From assembly GCF_036850765.1 (NCBI RefSeq), contig NC_089494.1, positions 232,766,779 through 232,830,778 of the forward strand: 64,000 bases of DNA, given 5' to 3'. A program made the position numbers and the translations under genes. Below are positions 11,756-23,341 of the stretch, piece after piece. Under the pieces are notes generated by a model. The model worked only from the letters and a program-made list of their open reading frames with translations. It did no database searches and was not told where the DNA came from. The stretch comes from Saccopteryx bilineata (taxonomy: Eukaryota; Chordata; Mammalia; Chiroptera; Emballonuridae). The first letter of the stretch is position 1. Every line of letters begins with the position of its first letter.

Positions 11756-11880
11756 TGAAATGGAATCATAAAATATTTAGTATAGCGTGTGTTGCTTTTA
11801 CATCCAACAGATGGTGCTGTTTTTTAAAAAAGCATGTTTTTACCTGTCATAGGTGTGACATCTATATAATAGTAGGTATC

Positions 11881-13694
11881 TAAAAACATAAAAACACATG
11901 CATATTAAAATGCAATGTTGTGTCAAATTTTCAAAACAATTGGTGAAGAACTTTCAGAGATTTAAGATTTTGAACAAATGAACATTTATATTTTTATTTT
12001 TATAGATATATATATGTAACCATATTCTTTGGGCTTATACATATATATAGGATTTTAGTATATATACATTTATAGGATTATTTATGTCATATACATATAT
12101 AAATTATATATAGAGATATGTAAAATTCCGTATGGTAACTAAGAGTGTTTCTTGGGGAAAATGGTTAAATAAATATAAAACATATTTCATATGTCAGTTG
12201 GTAAGAAGCCTTCATGCTACATATTATGAAATTATAATGTAATACTTTGAGATAAACAACACTAGGTATAATTAGAATTATCTACTAAAGATATAACTTA
12301 GACTAGGATTTAGAAAAGAAGACAAAATGATACCTTTATAAACTTATTCCTTACAGGCAAAAGTCTGAAAAATATAAGAAGAAATTTAGTATTGTGAAAA
12401 TTTTAAAGACTGACTAGAATTTTCACTTTTATTCTGGAGGTTGCAATGAATTGTTGGCATTGACTTATCACACAGGTAAGCCAAACATGTACCTTTGATT
12501 TTTACATTGATGCCTTCCTTCTGAACAGAAAATGCCTCAAACATGATACAAAAGTAATATGCATATTCTAATTTTGCAAGGTCTAGTCAGCGATCATCAT
12601 ATGGACAAATTCATCTTCTGTGTAATACATAGTCTTTTGTTAGAAACAAAAAACCAGCCAGAAAAGCATGATGTCATTACAAAAATAATTGAAAAGTGTT
12701 TTCTATGGCCATAGATGATTAAATCACAAAGAAAATAAGTTTGAAATTCATATGCATTCTGCAGGCACAGCATTTTATAGTTACTATTATATTGTCCTTT
12801 TTTGTGTATTACATTTTCCGAGGGCTATAGATGATTTTAAAATCTGTGGTGCATCTGAACAGTAGCTCAAACATTACTTTCTCTGAGAAATTGAAAATGA
12901 AATAGATGGCAAGACTGTCACCCAACATAAAACTGAGATAATGGTCTCCTGGGTATAGCATACTTCAGACATAAATCATCACTGTTAGTGACATACAAGA
13001 ATTGACAAAAGTGAAGTCTCCACTATAGCCATAAAAATATAAGCTACCTCCATATACTTACTAGGCTTATTGCTTTGACAGAAATAGTTGATCCATTCAA
13101 ACATTCGCTCAGGTGTAGGCTATCAATTTTGCTGACTTGCCTGTAGATTGAAAAGTTTTGTCTAAAATAATTGAAATAGCCTATTGTTTTGGTTTTCTGT
13201 AGTTACATCTGTGAATATGATGACCAAAGAAATAAGAGATGTTCTTTTGTATAACTTTAGTGCAAAGTAGAATTTTAAAAATCAAACAATTACAGAAACC
13301 AAGCAAGTAAAGTAAAAATTAATGAATTATCTTATTGCAACCAAAGGGAGTGTTCATGATGCATCTAGAAAGGGCAAGTGAATAAGTAAGTGCTAGAAGC
13401 ACAGGAACCACTCAAGTCTACCTAACTTGTCATGCAGGAATAGAGACATGCTCTAATGTTTAGATTCAGGAGCAGGATTTCTAATCTTCCGTTTTTCAAG
13501 AAATATTTTTAAAACTTTAAATTTTTATGTGAAATCTAGCTATCTTTAAATGCTGGGAACCAATTCAAATATTTTTTTTTAAAAATGAAGGTTACTATTA
13601 GCTCTTTATCTCTATAGACTTGTTTGTATGCATGTATAATATATATCACCCATCCTAGTCATTGATGCCTTGCCCTTCTGTATAAGCCTCTAAT
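11881..13694. other. AT-rich intergenic DNA
   Basis: No gene seen. The first 130 bases ('GTGTCAAATTTTCAAAACAA', 'GAACATTTATATTTTTATTT') resemble the non-coding terminal zone seen beside many Helitrons and may belong to the element at left. 12000-12120 is nearly pure AT with TATA runs. The rest is featureless. Confidence 0.4.
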
Positions 13695-13915
13695 GTTAAT
13701 CTTATTATTCATGTCACAGTTAGCATTACACATGTAGAACTTGCATTTAGAGATACACAGCTGACAATAATCCAGTCTTGACAAACTAGCTATCTGATAT
13801 TCTAAATAAACTGATAACTCTTACATAAACTGTTTCAATCTTCCACATTGAGCATTCACAAAACAATTAGCAAGGCAAGAATGATCTAGCAGGAAAAGTT
13901 TCTATATTTACTTCT
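13695..13915 (+). repeat. Direct-repeat segment, copy 2
   Basis: Partner of 7885-8095; the two share blocks in the same order and orientation. It contains no SINE or LINE signature that I can name. Confidence 0.75.
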
Positions 13916-14614
13916 TTTTTAAAAGGAAGATGTGAAAGATTATTGTTGTCTCTTTTAGTAAAGTTTTAGAAATGCAGTATGTATTGGCTAAATAAAAATA
14001 CACAGTAGACATGTGTTGATAAATGTTACCTGGTAAAGAACACATTATAGTCATTTATGAATATAATTGAATAGATTTCTTGGACTCCTAATGAAATAGC
14101 TTGGTTACTTCTGTAAGAAAATAGTTAAGAGTCCAAGAAGAAATCCATTTCCTAAAAGAGATGGACTTGAAGGGGAGAAACTAAATGTTCTATAACCTCT
14201 CCCCTTAAGTCCAATTCCTGCCGTGGAGAAAGGAAAAACTATATCTGTCAGCATCAGAGAAAATGGAGGTAGTGTCCTTTCACTTCATGAGAGCAGCCCA
14301 CTTTCCGTGCCCCAGAGCAAATATCAGGGTGGTCATCTTCCACAGGGCAGATCATGTGGAGGGGAAAATGCCATAAATAGATCTTCCTCTACTTGGATGG
14401 TTGTGTGTTAAAAATATAAATACAAGTCTTTGAATAATAATAGGCATTAGGTAAGTATATAAAATAAAGTATATAAAAGTAATGCAATAGAATGGTATGT
14501 GGCCATCACAAAATGTGCATTTTGGGAATATGTAATGGTATGTCAAATGCTTTAACATAATATCAGTCAATTAGCTTATAAATCTAAGCTTCTAAATACT
14601 TATGAAGTGTCTAT
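13916..14614. other. Intergenic DNA with a hairpin-forming inverted repeat
   Basis: GATTTCTTGGACTC at 14074-14087 pairs with GAGTCCAAGAAGAAATC at 14129-14145, with a three-base bulge. No TSD was found around it. Otherwise nothing is recognised. Confidence 0.5.
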
Positions 14615-14626
14615 AGAATACCTATA

Positions 14627-15004
14627 GCCTGACCAGGTGGTGGCGCAGTGGATAGAGCGTTGGACTGGGATGCGGAAGACCCAGGTTCGAGACCCCAAGG
14701 TCGCCAGCTTGAGTGTGAGCTCATCTGGTTTGAGCAAAGCTCACCAGCTTGGACCCAAGGTCGCTGGCTCCAGCAAGGGGTTACTCGGTCTGCTGAAGGC
14801 CCGCGGTCAAGGCACATATGAGAAAGCAATCAATGAACAACTAAGGTATCGCAATGCGCAACAAAAAACTAATGATTGATGCTTCTCATCTCTCCATTCC
14901 TGTCTGTCTGTCTCTGTCTATCCCTCACTCTGACTCTCTCTCTGTCTCTGTAAAAAATAAAAAAAAAATTAAAAAATAAAAATAAATAAAAATAAAAATA
15001 AAAA
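14627..15004 (+). mobile_element. Bat tRNA-derived SINE (type A), best-preserved copy
   Basis: Head 'GCCTGACCAGGTGGTGGCGC' with A-box 'TGGCGCAGTGGATAGAGCG' and B-box 'GGTTCGAGACCC'. These are followed by 'TTTGAGCAAAGCTCACCAGC', 'CAAGGCACATATGAGAAAGC', a CT-rich region and an A-rich tail. A perfect 12-base TSD, AGAATACCTATA, lies at 14615-14626 and 15005-15016. High conservation suggests a relatively recent insertion. Confidence 0.95.
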
Positions 15005-15016
15005 AGAATACCTATA

Positions 15017-15960
15017 AAAAACCCCTACAGTTTATATATCTAATTATAAATTTATCTTCATTTAGTCTAGCCCTATATTTCTATATTGATATGTGTATTT
15101 TTTTCAATATTGCTATTAAAATTAAAATGCTGCAATAAGAAAACTTGTATATAAATATTCTTCATACTGATGGCTTGAGAATGTCTCCTTCTCTGCTCCT
15201 TTTCTATATAGTGCATATGTCCTACATGCATATAAAATGTAGATAAATGCCTATATACTTACATGTACCCAAGAAAAATATCTAGAAGTCATCCTTAACT
15301 CCTTTCCTGGCCCTGACGTCTAATCCATTACCTAGTTAATATAAGTAATCTCATTTACATCTTTCCAATGTTCCTCCTTTTCCCATCCTTCCTGACATTG
15401 CTCTTCTATCAGTCCCTCAGTATTTTTTATCTGGATAACTGGAATTAATCAACTTTAGTAGATGTGCCTGAAATATTTCTACATTCCACCTTTCTAACCC
15501 CCCAACATTTTCTGAATGTTACAACTCATCTTTTACAACTTTGTTGCTATGAAGAAAAATTTCCCAAAATTCCCAATACTCTAATTCTAAGTCTAAAATA
15601 GGTGAACTTTCTCTCTAAAATGACATTGTTTGGGCTTCTATCATCATTATATTTCTGTAGTATTATATGTCTCTGTTTATGTATTGCATCAAAACAAAAG
15701 GCATGTCTTTCAGTCTTGTAACTCAATTCTTGCAACAAAGTGCCTGACTTATAGAAGGAGTTGAATGAATGGATGTTTAAAAACTATTTAACTTTCCAGT
15801 AAGATTAGACAATCTCAGATTATAGTAATAATCACAAAGAAATCTTTATCTGCTATATAATTTAAATTAAGTAGAGTAGAGCTCAAAGTCATTACAGATA
15901 ATGAATTTTCAGAATAAAATTCTTTGGAAACATACAAGTAAAAGCTTTCAAAATTTTTCA
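15017..15960. other. Intergenic DNA with an old LINE-like relic
   Basis: 15290-15780 has the pyrimidine-rich character of old mammalian repeats. It begins near 'AGTCATCCTTAACTCCTTTC' and ends near 'AAAGTGCCTGACTTATAGAA' and 'GTTGAATGAATGGATG', which resembles L2-age consensus endings. Exact family not assigned. Confidence 0.4.
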
Positions 15961-16121
15961 TGTCTTGGCAAGATAATTTGGTTGGTTAAAGTATTATCCC
16001 AATACCCAAATTGTGGGTTTAATCTCTGGTTAGGGCACATTCAGGAATCAACCAATGAATGCATAAATAAGTAAAATGGCAAATTAATGTCTCTCTCTTC
16101 CTCTCTCTTTTCCTTTCTTTT
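15961..16121 (+). mobile_element. Bat SINE (third subfamily), split by another SINE
   Basis: Plus-strand head 'TCTTGGCAAGATAATTTGGT', then 'CCCAATACCCAAATTGTGGG', 'CTGGTTAGGGCACATTCAGG', 'AATCAACCAATGAATGCATA' and a CT-rich end. The tail appears to resume at 16515-16545 after the type B SINE. It is more diverged than types A and B. Confidence 0.7.
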
Positions 16122-16514
16122 TTTTTTTTTTTGTTTTGTATTTTTCCGAAGCTAGAAACGGGGAGAAACAGACTCCCGCATGCGCCCGACCGGGATCCAC
16201 CCGGCACGCCCACCAGGGGGCGACTCTCTGCCCACCAGGGGGCGATGCTCTGCCCCTCCGGGGCATCGCTCTGCCGCGACCAGAGCCACTCTAGCGCCTG
16301 GGGCAGAGGCCAAGGAGCCATCCCCAGCGCCCAGGCCATCTTTGCTCCAATGGAGCCTTGGCTGCGGGAGGGGAAGAGAGAGACAGAGAGGAAGGAGAGG
16401 GGGAGGGGTGGAGAAGCAGATGGGCGCTTCTCCTGTGTGCCCTGGCTGGGAATTGAACCCAGGACTTCTGCACTCCAGGCCGACGCTCTACCACTGAGCC
16501 AACGGGGCCAGGGC
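16122..16514 (-). mobile_element. Bat tRNA-derived SINE (type B), GC-rich full copy
   Basis: Reverse orientation. The poly-T at left is the complemented A-tail. The body includes 'ACCCGGCACGCCCACCAGGG' and 'CAGCGCCCAGGCCATCTTTG'. The right end 'CACTGAGCCAACGGGGCCAG' complements the head, and a B-box complement lies in 'GGGAATTGAACCC'. It contains a short tandem duplication of 'CCCACCAGGGGGCGA'. It sits in the CT-rich tail of the plus-strand SINE at left. Confidence 0.92.
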
Positions 16515-16545
16515 TTTCTTTCTTTATAAAATAAAAAAAAATTCA

Positions 16546-17938
16546 TGTTACTTTTTATATGTTCTGCAGAATGCCCTCTGTACCTGAAGACAGATACAGA
16601 ATTTCAGCATATAGAAGCTTTTAAAAGCTAATGCTAATATTTGGTTCTTTATACCTTTGAGAGACTATCAAGGGTAGCCAATCAAAAACCTGGGTTAGGT
16701 AGATTAAAGAATTCTAAACAAACTAAATATTCTCTCCCCCCATCCCAGTTTGAATGCTACATAACAAACATGGACAAAATGCTCTTCCCAATATTCACTA
16801 CTTGTTACAATTGTAAATCAATGTTAAGTTAAAGTATCACAGAAGGGAAACTGAGTGAGCTAAAAAAATCAATGAACATAATTTTGAGGTGATAAGTGCC
16901 ATAGAAGACTTTGCATAAGTTCATTAATAGAAGAGGGATTGCTCTATGGGAGGCAGAGTGTGGTGTTGCCCTGGTCTTTATTTAGAAGTTAGATATGAGT
17001 TATATGCCACTTATGGGACTAGGACATAGAGCTGGGCTGTATTGAATTGTCTGTTGACAAATCATTCTCACAATAACCTTATTTAAGTTTTCTCTGCAAG
17101 ACAAAGGAGAAGTCAGGAATTGTGTTTCCCTAAATTCTTTTCCCATTGGTCCCAGATTAGTTTTCCAATAAGAGGCATTCACTTGAGATTTGGAGGCTGA
17201 AAAAAGGAAAGACCAAAATCTCTCAAGGCAATTATAGTCCAATATGTGGTCAGGTGTATGACTCATGGCCACTTGCTTCCCTGTGAGCTCTATGAACAAC
17301 TCACACTGCTACTGCTGAAAGATCATTGGTGGGATCTTTCCAGAGTCTTCCTAATTTTGGCATATCTGCAGGAGACTCTATTACTTCAAGCTGAGAAAAT
17401 CACTAGTAGTTTCCCTGACTTTTGCTTCTCTTGTTCTTCCAGTTACTGGCTAAACTCTTAATTCTCTATATCAATGTATTCAGTGCCTTGAAGAACAAAA
17501 TGGATGCTGTTGCCTAATATATCCCCATTGAAGAACACCTTCGAGAATTTGCCACACCACTTTTTGTCAGAGAACTTAGTGCAATAAAGAGAAATATTAT
17601 ACTTTTCAAGATGGCCATGTGCCAGTTTACAGCCCAGGATTCTATTACTAAGCAGCAAGGAGAAGCTAAATGTTGATGTTAACCTTGCCTTAAATAACAT
17701 GATCCACATTTGGGGGGTGGGAGTTTCTCTCTTCCTCATTTTAGGATGAGGGTCTTTTATAAGCTATTTTTCATAGTACTAAATTAAGAGGGCAGAATCC
17801 TGAAGCTAAAGAAAATAAGTACCAGACATCTATGAGAAAAATGCTCTTGACCAAATAGATTTTTGTTTAGTATGACTTCCCCTATTGACTTATTCAAGAT
17901 GCCATTTTGGATTTCATCAAATTGCACGTGCACCAATA
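16546..17938. other. Intergenic DNA, nothing recognised
   Basis: Balanced composition with little repeat content. Short open frames on both strands between 17000 and 17740 overlap each other and show no recognised domain. Confidence 0.4.
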
Positions 17939-18085
17939 TTACTTCACACTTTCCTGAGCCTCAGTTTCTTCAGTTATTAAATAGAAATAGTAACACTTTT
18001 GCCCTGCTTATTTCTCATGGATATTTTAGTAATAAAATATGATGATGGATGTAAAAATATTTTGTGACTGACAAAGCCCTATGCA
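17939..18085 (+). repeat. MIR SINE relic
   Basis: Contains 'GAGCCTCAGTTTCTTCAG', 'AATAGTAACACTTTTGCCCT' and 'AGCCCTATGCAAATAAAAAG', the usual plus-strand MIR order. Confidence 0.75.
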
Positions 18086-18918
18086 AATAAAAAGGATTAT
18101 AATTAGGATTGCTTTAGTGACTATTCCAAAGTCTTCTATTGATTCATTTTGCAAAAGTTCTTGTCTCAGAAAAAGAGAAATGCTATTCACAGCTCTGACA
18201 GTACCATGAAATAGACCACATCACCTTCTTTTTGCAATTTCTTCTTGTGTCTTTAAGGAACACAGAGCTAAAGGTCAGCTGAGTCATTATTTCCTACAAA
18301 CAGGATGACCCAAGCAAGTATGTTCTTGACACTGGTGATGCTGCTTGTGAATCTGAACATACAGAGTTAGTGCTTCTGGGTTGACACCTGGGATTTAAAA
18401 TACTTGTAGCTAAATCTTAAGAGCAGCTGACAAGCACAGGCCATCTGCTGCAGGTGTTCGCTAAAAGATCCTTAAATTAATCAAATCCATATTGACACAC
18501 ATTAACAAAACATTCAGCGGTACAAGTTCTCTTCCGTAGTCTTATTTGAGGGAAATTCCAAAATGTATCTTTAAGCTTTATGTCTTACTCACAGGAAACA
18601 GTCACTGTCTAGAGCCTAGTGTATTCTGACAGAATGCTGTTCACATGGCAACATCCATCAGACCCTGAGAAAGCTGGTGACCTGGCACATCTTAGCTTTG
18701 CACCTCATCTCTCTGGGCTGGACATTTATTGAATAGATGCTTGTGCTGCAGACAGAATTTTATCTATCTCATTACAAACCATTGCTTTGACTTCATGAGA
18801 CACACAAATAGCCAGAGTGCACAGTCAGGCCTAGGCTTACATTTCCACAAAGCTGAAGTTTACATTTGCAGTTTATCTTTGCTCTACTGAAGTGCAAATA
18901 CCTGCTTTGTGTGTCATG
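18086..18918. other. Repeat-free intergenic DNA
   Basis: No repeat or gene recognised. The 18250-18850 part has balanced composition and no decayed repeat texture, so it could be conserved non-coding DNA, but one sequence cannot show conservation. Confidence 0.35.
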
Positions 18919-18924
18919 CTATTC

Positions 18925-18926
<2 letters not shown>

Positions 18927-18956
<30 letters not shown>

Positions 18957-19337
18957 GTATTTTTCTGAAGCTGGAAATGGGGAGAGACAGTCAGACAGAT
19001 TCCCGCATGCGCCCGACCAGAATCCACCCGGCACGCCCACCAGGGGCGAAGCTCTGCCCACCAGGGGGCGATGCTCTGCCCCTCCGGGGCATCGCTCTGC
19101 CACAACCAGAGCCACTTTAGCGCCTGGGGCAGAGGCCAAGGAGCCATCCCCAGCGCCCGGGCCATCTTTGCTCCAATGGAGCCTTGGCTGCGGGAGGGGA
19201 AGAGAGAGACAGAGAGGAAGGAGGGGGGGTGTGGAGAAGCAAATGGGCGCCTCTCCTATGTGCCCTGGCCGGGAATCGAACCTGGGACCCCCGCACGCCA
19301 GGCCGACACTCTACCGCTGAGCCAACTGGCCAGGACC
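18927..19337 (-). mobile_element. Bat tRNA-derived SINE (type B)
   Basis: Reverse orientation, very similar to the copy at 16122-16514, with the same 'CCCACCAGGGGCGAAG' tandem and 'CCCGGGCCATCTTTGCTCC' body. The B-box complement is in 'GGGAATCGAACCTGGG'. TSD CTATTCTT at 18919-18926 and 19338-19345. Confidence 0.94.
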
Positions 19338-19422
19338 CTATTCTTATTGTTATATGTCTCACATATTCATGATTCTCATGGATCACCCAAGATCTCATGG
19401 GGTTAATCTTTGCTAATCTTTC

Positions 19423-22046
19423 TTTTTTCCCCCCCCCCAGAGGTTGGGACTCTTACTTTGTCCCAAACTTGCTGAAGCAAAATGATATTAAAACATTTTG
19501 CTTTCCTTTATAAACCCAATACACACACACACACACACACACACACAAGCATATATACACTCAACTATTTGTAGGGAATTTTTTATTTTGTACATGGGAA
19601 GAAACAATGTAAGTTCAAAACTTACAAATAAGAATTAGCTCTATCACTCAGCTCTAAAAAGTTTATGTAAATATCCAGTTAGAACCAACAGGGTATCTCC
19701 CCTGAAATATTATCAATATGGATTTATGGATTTCTAAGTAGACCACATGAAATCTCTTGGAATGTCTTTAGAAAGTTTTGTCATTGATCAAGTAACACAG
19801 TAAAAATCCCAGAGTCCTTTCTTTATTTTCAAATGAAGAAGAAAAAACAGAAATAAAAGAAACTACTTTAACTTCATCTCTTCTGTTGCTTGTGGTCTCC
19901 TCCTCCTCTTCTGCCTCTTCAAAAGCCTCCCTGACCTCCAAAACCTCCCCAGCCTCTGCCACTAAATCCAGCTCAGACTCCAGATCCACCATTGCTTCTG
20001 CCACAACCCTTAAAGTCACCTTGTCCTTTAGGTTTGTCTTAGTCCAAAGTAACTTTGTTTCCATCAATTTCACCATCATCTATGGTTTCCTTGGCATCTT
20101 CCTCACTGTTGAAGTCTACAAACCAAACCCTTTGGGAGATCTAGTTCCAATATTCTTGCCCCAAAAGAGCCATTAAATTACTTCTTTACTGTCTCTTCTG
20201 TAGGCTCCTCAGACAGACCTTTGACGGAGTTTTGAGTGGCTGGTTTCTTGCCGTAGAATCCCCTGGGTCCTTGCAATTCTAGCCTGATTGCTCTGCCCTC
20301 AATTTCTCTTTTATTGCAGTAAAGCTTCTTTAGCATATTCAAATTAAGCACAGTCTATAAATGCATACACTTTAGATTTGCATTTTTGTTCTGGGGCACT
20401 TTGATAACAGTTGCCTTCTCAAATACTTTCTAAAGAGCTTTTCCTGTTGTGCTGTGGGAAAAGTTGCTTAAAACCAGAGTTTTTGGTTTACCACTTCAAA
20501 TGCTGTTCTTTCCAACTTTACAGTATTGGCTTAGACCTTTCTTTCAGGTATAGTACAAAGAAATGGATTGTCTATCTATTTCTGTTCCCTGCTTTTCTTC
20601 CAAGGTTTTTTCTGCATCAGCTTCTGCCTTAAATTCAATATAAGCAATCCCTTTACTCTTTCTATCTTTGCTGACTGATCTCATCTCTATAGCGTCTTTA
20701 AACACTTCTTTTAATTTATCCTGAGTAACAAATCTGTAAGACAGATTTTTAGCCAAAAGTGTTCTCACATCTCGATCTTTTTTATTATCTTTTCCCTTTG
20801 ATTTTTCTAGTTTAATTTCATTGCCAAAGACTTTTAATCCAGTGAGTTCCCAGGCTTTTCCTAGGTCTTCAGCATATTCAAATCCACATTGTCAAACTTT
20901 TAAATACACCAGTTCTGAAATCCACAACAGCAAGATGATTTTTAACAAAAAGATGACTGATAACCATTTTTAATTCAGGAGCAGATTTGTTGAATTTCAG
21001 GTTTTCAACAGAGATTTGAAAGCTGTAGTTGGTTCTGTGGCTTCTACTTTCTGTTTCTTGGCATCAAGAGCAGCTTTCTGTTTGGCCATTTTCTTATTTT
21101 GTTTTCCAGGTGCTTCTTTGAGAGGCAATTCCTCCTCTTCATCCTCCTCCTCATCATACTATCCCTCATCATTCTCTCTTTCATCATCTTCATTGTCCTC
21201 CTCTTTGTCATCATCCTTTTTGTCATTATCCACAGCTGAGCTCTTGGCATTCACAGAATGAGGTTTGCAGAGCTCTGTTGCCTTTGCTTGGTGTAATCTC
21301 TATAGGTTCTCCTTTAGAGTCATCTTCTCCATCATCATCCTCATTTTCCTCATGGACTTCATCCTCATCTTTGTCGCTGTCTTCATCATCCGAGGAAGGA
21401 GTGACAGCAGCACCTGATCACTGCTGGCTCAAATTCATCCTCAATTTTATCCTCATCCTCTTCATCATCCTTTTCACTGTTGCCATTATCTTCTTCAATG
21501 CTATCTTTCTTCTTGGCATTCTTGTCATTCCTTGCTCCCTTGGCTGGGGTGGCTGCTTCCTTTTTACCAAGGGTTGTTACCAGTGCTTTGCCTGATGTCC
21601 CTCCCTTCTTGCCAATGGTTGATACAGCTTTGGCTGGTGTAACTGCTGCCATTATGTCAAGAGTGACAACTGCTTTCTTGGCTGGTGTAGTAACTGCAAT
21701 CTTTTTCATTGGGGGAAGCATTACCTTCTTTGCTGGAGTTGTGGAAGCCTTCTTGTCTTTTATCTGAGGGATGATAACCTCTTTTCCTCTGCTCCCATCT
21801 TCTGACATTTCCTCTTCTTCACTCTTCTTCTACTTCTTTTGGAGAAAGAATCACTTACAAGGGGTCACCTTGATTTTTTACCAGCCTTTGTGAGTTTCAC
21901 CATGATGGTAGTAATCACTGCAGAGTGTGTGGCAGCTAAGTGGTTCAAATGAGCTCAGAGGAACCAAATTATGACATAGACTGAGGCCACGCATACTGAA
22001 GATCTGGAGCACGTATGTTTCTCTGCCAGCTTAAGTTCTAAACTTA
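19423..22046 (-). pseudogene. NCL: Processed pseudogene of nucleolin
   Basis: Retrocopy of the nucleolin mRNA, the nucleolar RNA-binding protein of rRNA processing. Reading leftwards from 22046: a 5' UTR including 'ACGTGCTCCAGATCTTCAG'; the start ATG at about 21904 ('ATGGTGAAACTCACAAAGG'); the basic TPAKK-rich repeats and acidic Asp/Glu runs (21808-21040); RRM remnants, the clearest being RRM2 at 20768-20544 with 'RTLLAKNLSYRFVTQDKLKE' and 'SKGIAYIEFKAEADAEKT'; RGG-like tail and stop near 19870; then a long 3' UTR to an A-run at 19423-19428. No introns are present. A 12-base TSD, TGCTAATCTTTC / TGCTAAACTTTC, lies at 19411-19422 and 22047-22058. Many frameshifts and stops: not functional. A (CA)n interrupts the 3' UTR. 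Confidence 0.95.
19520..19548. repeat. (CA)n microsatellite inside the NCL pseudogene
   Basis: Perfect AC units lying in the part derived from the nucleolin 3' UTR. Confidence 0.95.
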
Positions 22047-22058
22047 TGCTAAACTTTC

Positions 22059-22819
22059 ATAAATTCTCTGGGGATACTGTAAAACTCTCAGTTAGAAATT
22101 TCAATTATTTTTTTTTACTGAGAAATAGTTGAAATCATCTATTTTGAAATAGGTTTTAAATGATCTTTCATGAGTTCTTATATCTTAATAGAAGATACTT
22201 TACAATTAAAGAGTGGCCTCCTGAGCAAACCATGTCTAAATTACATTCTTTTCCAATGTGCAAATATAGATTTATTAGTTTTTACTACTCTTTCTTCCTA
22301 CATTTTGTGAAAATATAAATAACAATACTGTACAAATATATATACTTATGGCTTTAAAAAATCTGAAAAATGACCCCCAAAAAGAAAGTTTCTAATAAAT
22401 TTTTTGTGGAAAATATTAGAAAAGCAAAGAGACTTAAGCCTGTAACCCTACTATAGCTACTTTCCATGTGCTGTTATTTGGCACTCCCAATGTGGCTATT
22501 GTAATGCAAGATCTAAAATTTAAATTTAATTTGAATTTGCATTTGGAAACAAATAGTATACACTTTTCCATAAAACATATTTTTAAACCTACTTTAACCA
22601 TTGAAAATTTTGTGTCCAAACTGTGAGGTGATATTAATGTAAAATAAATAACAGATTTGGAAGACTTATGAAAAACAAGAATGTAAAATAGTAAAAAAAG
22701 TATAAAATAATATCTCAGTGATTTAATATTGATCACAGGTTAAAATAAAAAGTTTTAGATATATTGGATTAAATTAAATGTATTATTAAAATTAATATCA
22801 CCTGTTTACTTTTTCTTAA
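22059..22819. other. AT-rich intergenic DNA
   Basis: No feature supported. Confidence 0.4.
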
Positions 22820-22841
22820 TGTGGCTACTATCACATTTAAA

Positions 22842-23037
22842 GACTTTATTTATTCAATTTTTTTCAGAAAGGGGGGGAAGAGGGAGAGAGAGAGAGAGAG
22901 AGAAGGAAAGAGAGAAGGGAGAGGAGCAGGAAGCGTCAACTTTCATATGTGCCTTGACCAGACAAGCCCAGGGTTTCGAACCAGCAACCTCAGCATTCCA
23001 GGTCAATGTTATATCCACTGCGCCACTACAGGTCAGG
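22842..23037 (-). mobile_element. Short bat tRNA-derived SINE
   Basis: Reverse orientation. A (GA)n tract at 22882-22905 sits at the tail side, then 'CATATGTGCCTTGACCAGAC', 'GGTTTCGAACCAGCAACC' (complemented B-box) and 'CACTGCGCCACTACAGGTCA' (complemented head). A perfect 22-base TSD at 22820-22841 and 23038-23059 begins TGTGGCTACTATCACA. Confidence 0.95.
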
Positions 23038-23286
23038 TGTGGCTACTATCACATTTAAATGTACATATGTTACTTGCATTATAGTTTTATTGGGCAATAT
23101 TACCAAAAAAGGAAATTCAGCAAAGTTCCCTCTCTTGAAGTCTGCTACTCTCAGTGAAGTTTACTGTAAACTTCTATCTCTTGCACTATCCAAGAGTCTC
23201 TACATTTTTTTGATGGTTCAGACACCTGCTTTGGGTAATAATAATAACTAAAACTGTGTTACAGCAGAGAGAAATTTGGATCCCAC

Positions 23287-23293
23287 TGGGGGG

Positions 23294-23341
<48 letters not shown>

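Larger units (their letters stand above)
9685..11880 (-). mobile_element. Helitron remnant with Pif1-type helicase
   Basis: Minus-strand rolling-circle transposon. The 3' end is clear: CTAG at 9685-9688, next to a plus-strand A (a T on the element's strand), with a short imperfect hairpin at 9698-9713 about 10 bases inside it, which is the standard Helitron layout. Helicase-like peptides run from right to left across the element. The 5' end is approximate; a 'CTATATAATAGTAGG' stretch near 11865-11880 may be it. Only the helicase half is seen. The upstream Rep/HUH nuclease is missing, so about 2.2 kb survive and it could not move by itself. A SINE at 10595-10926 interrupts it. Insertion between A and T without TSD fits the class. 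Confidence 0.85.

Noticed and set aside
16019..16546. Open frames up to 175 codons at 16.0-16.5 kb, and similar ones at 18.9-19.4 kb.
   Set aside because: They lie within type B SINEs. The same peptides repeat between the two SINE copies, and no host protein is evident.
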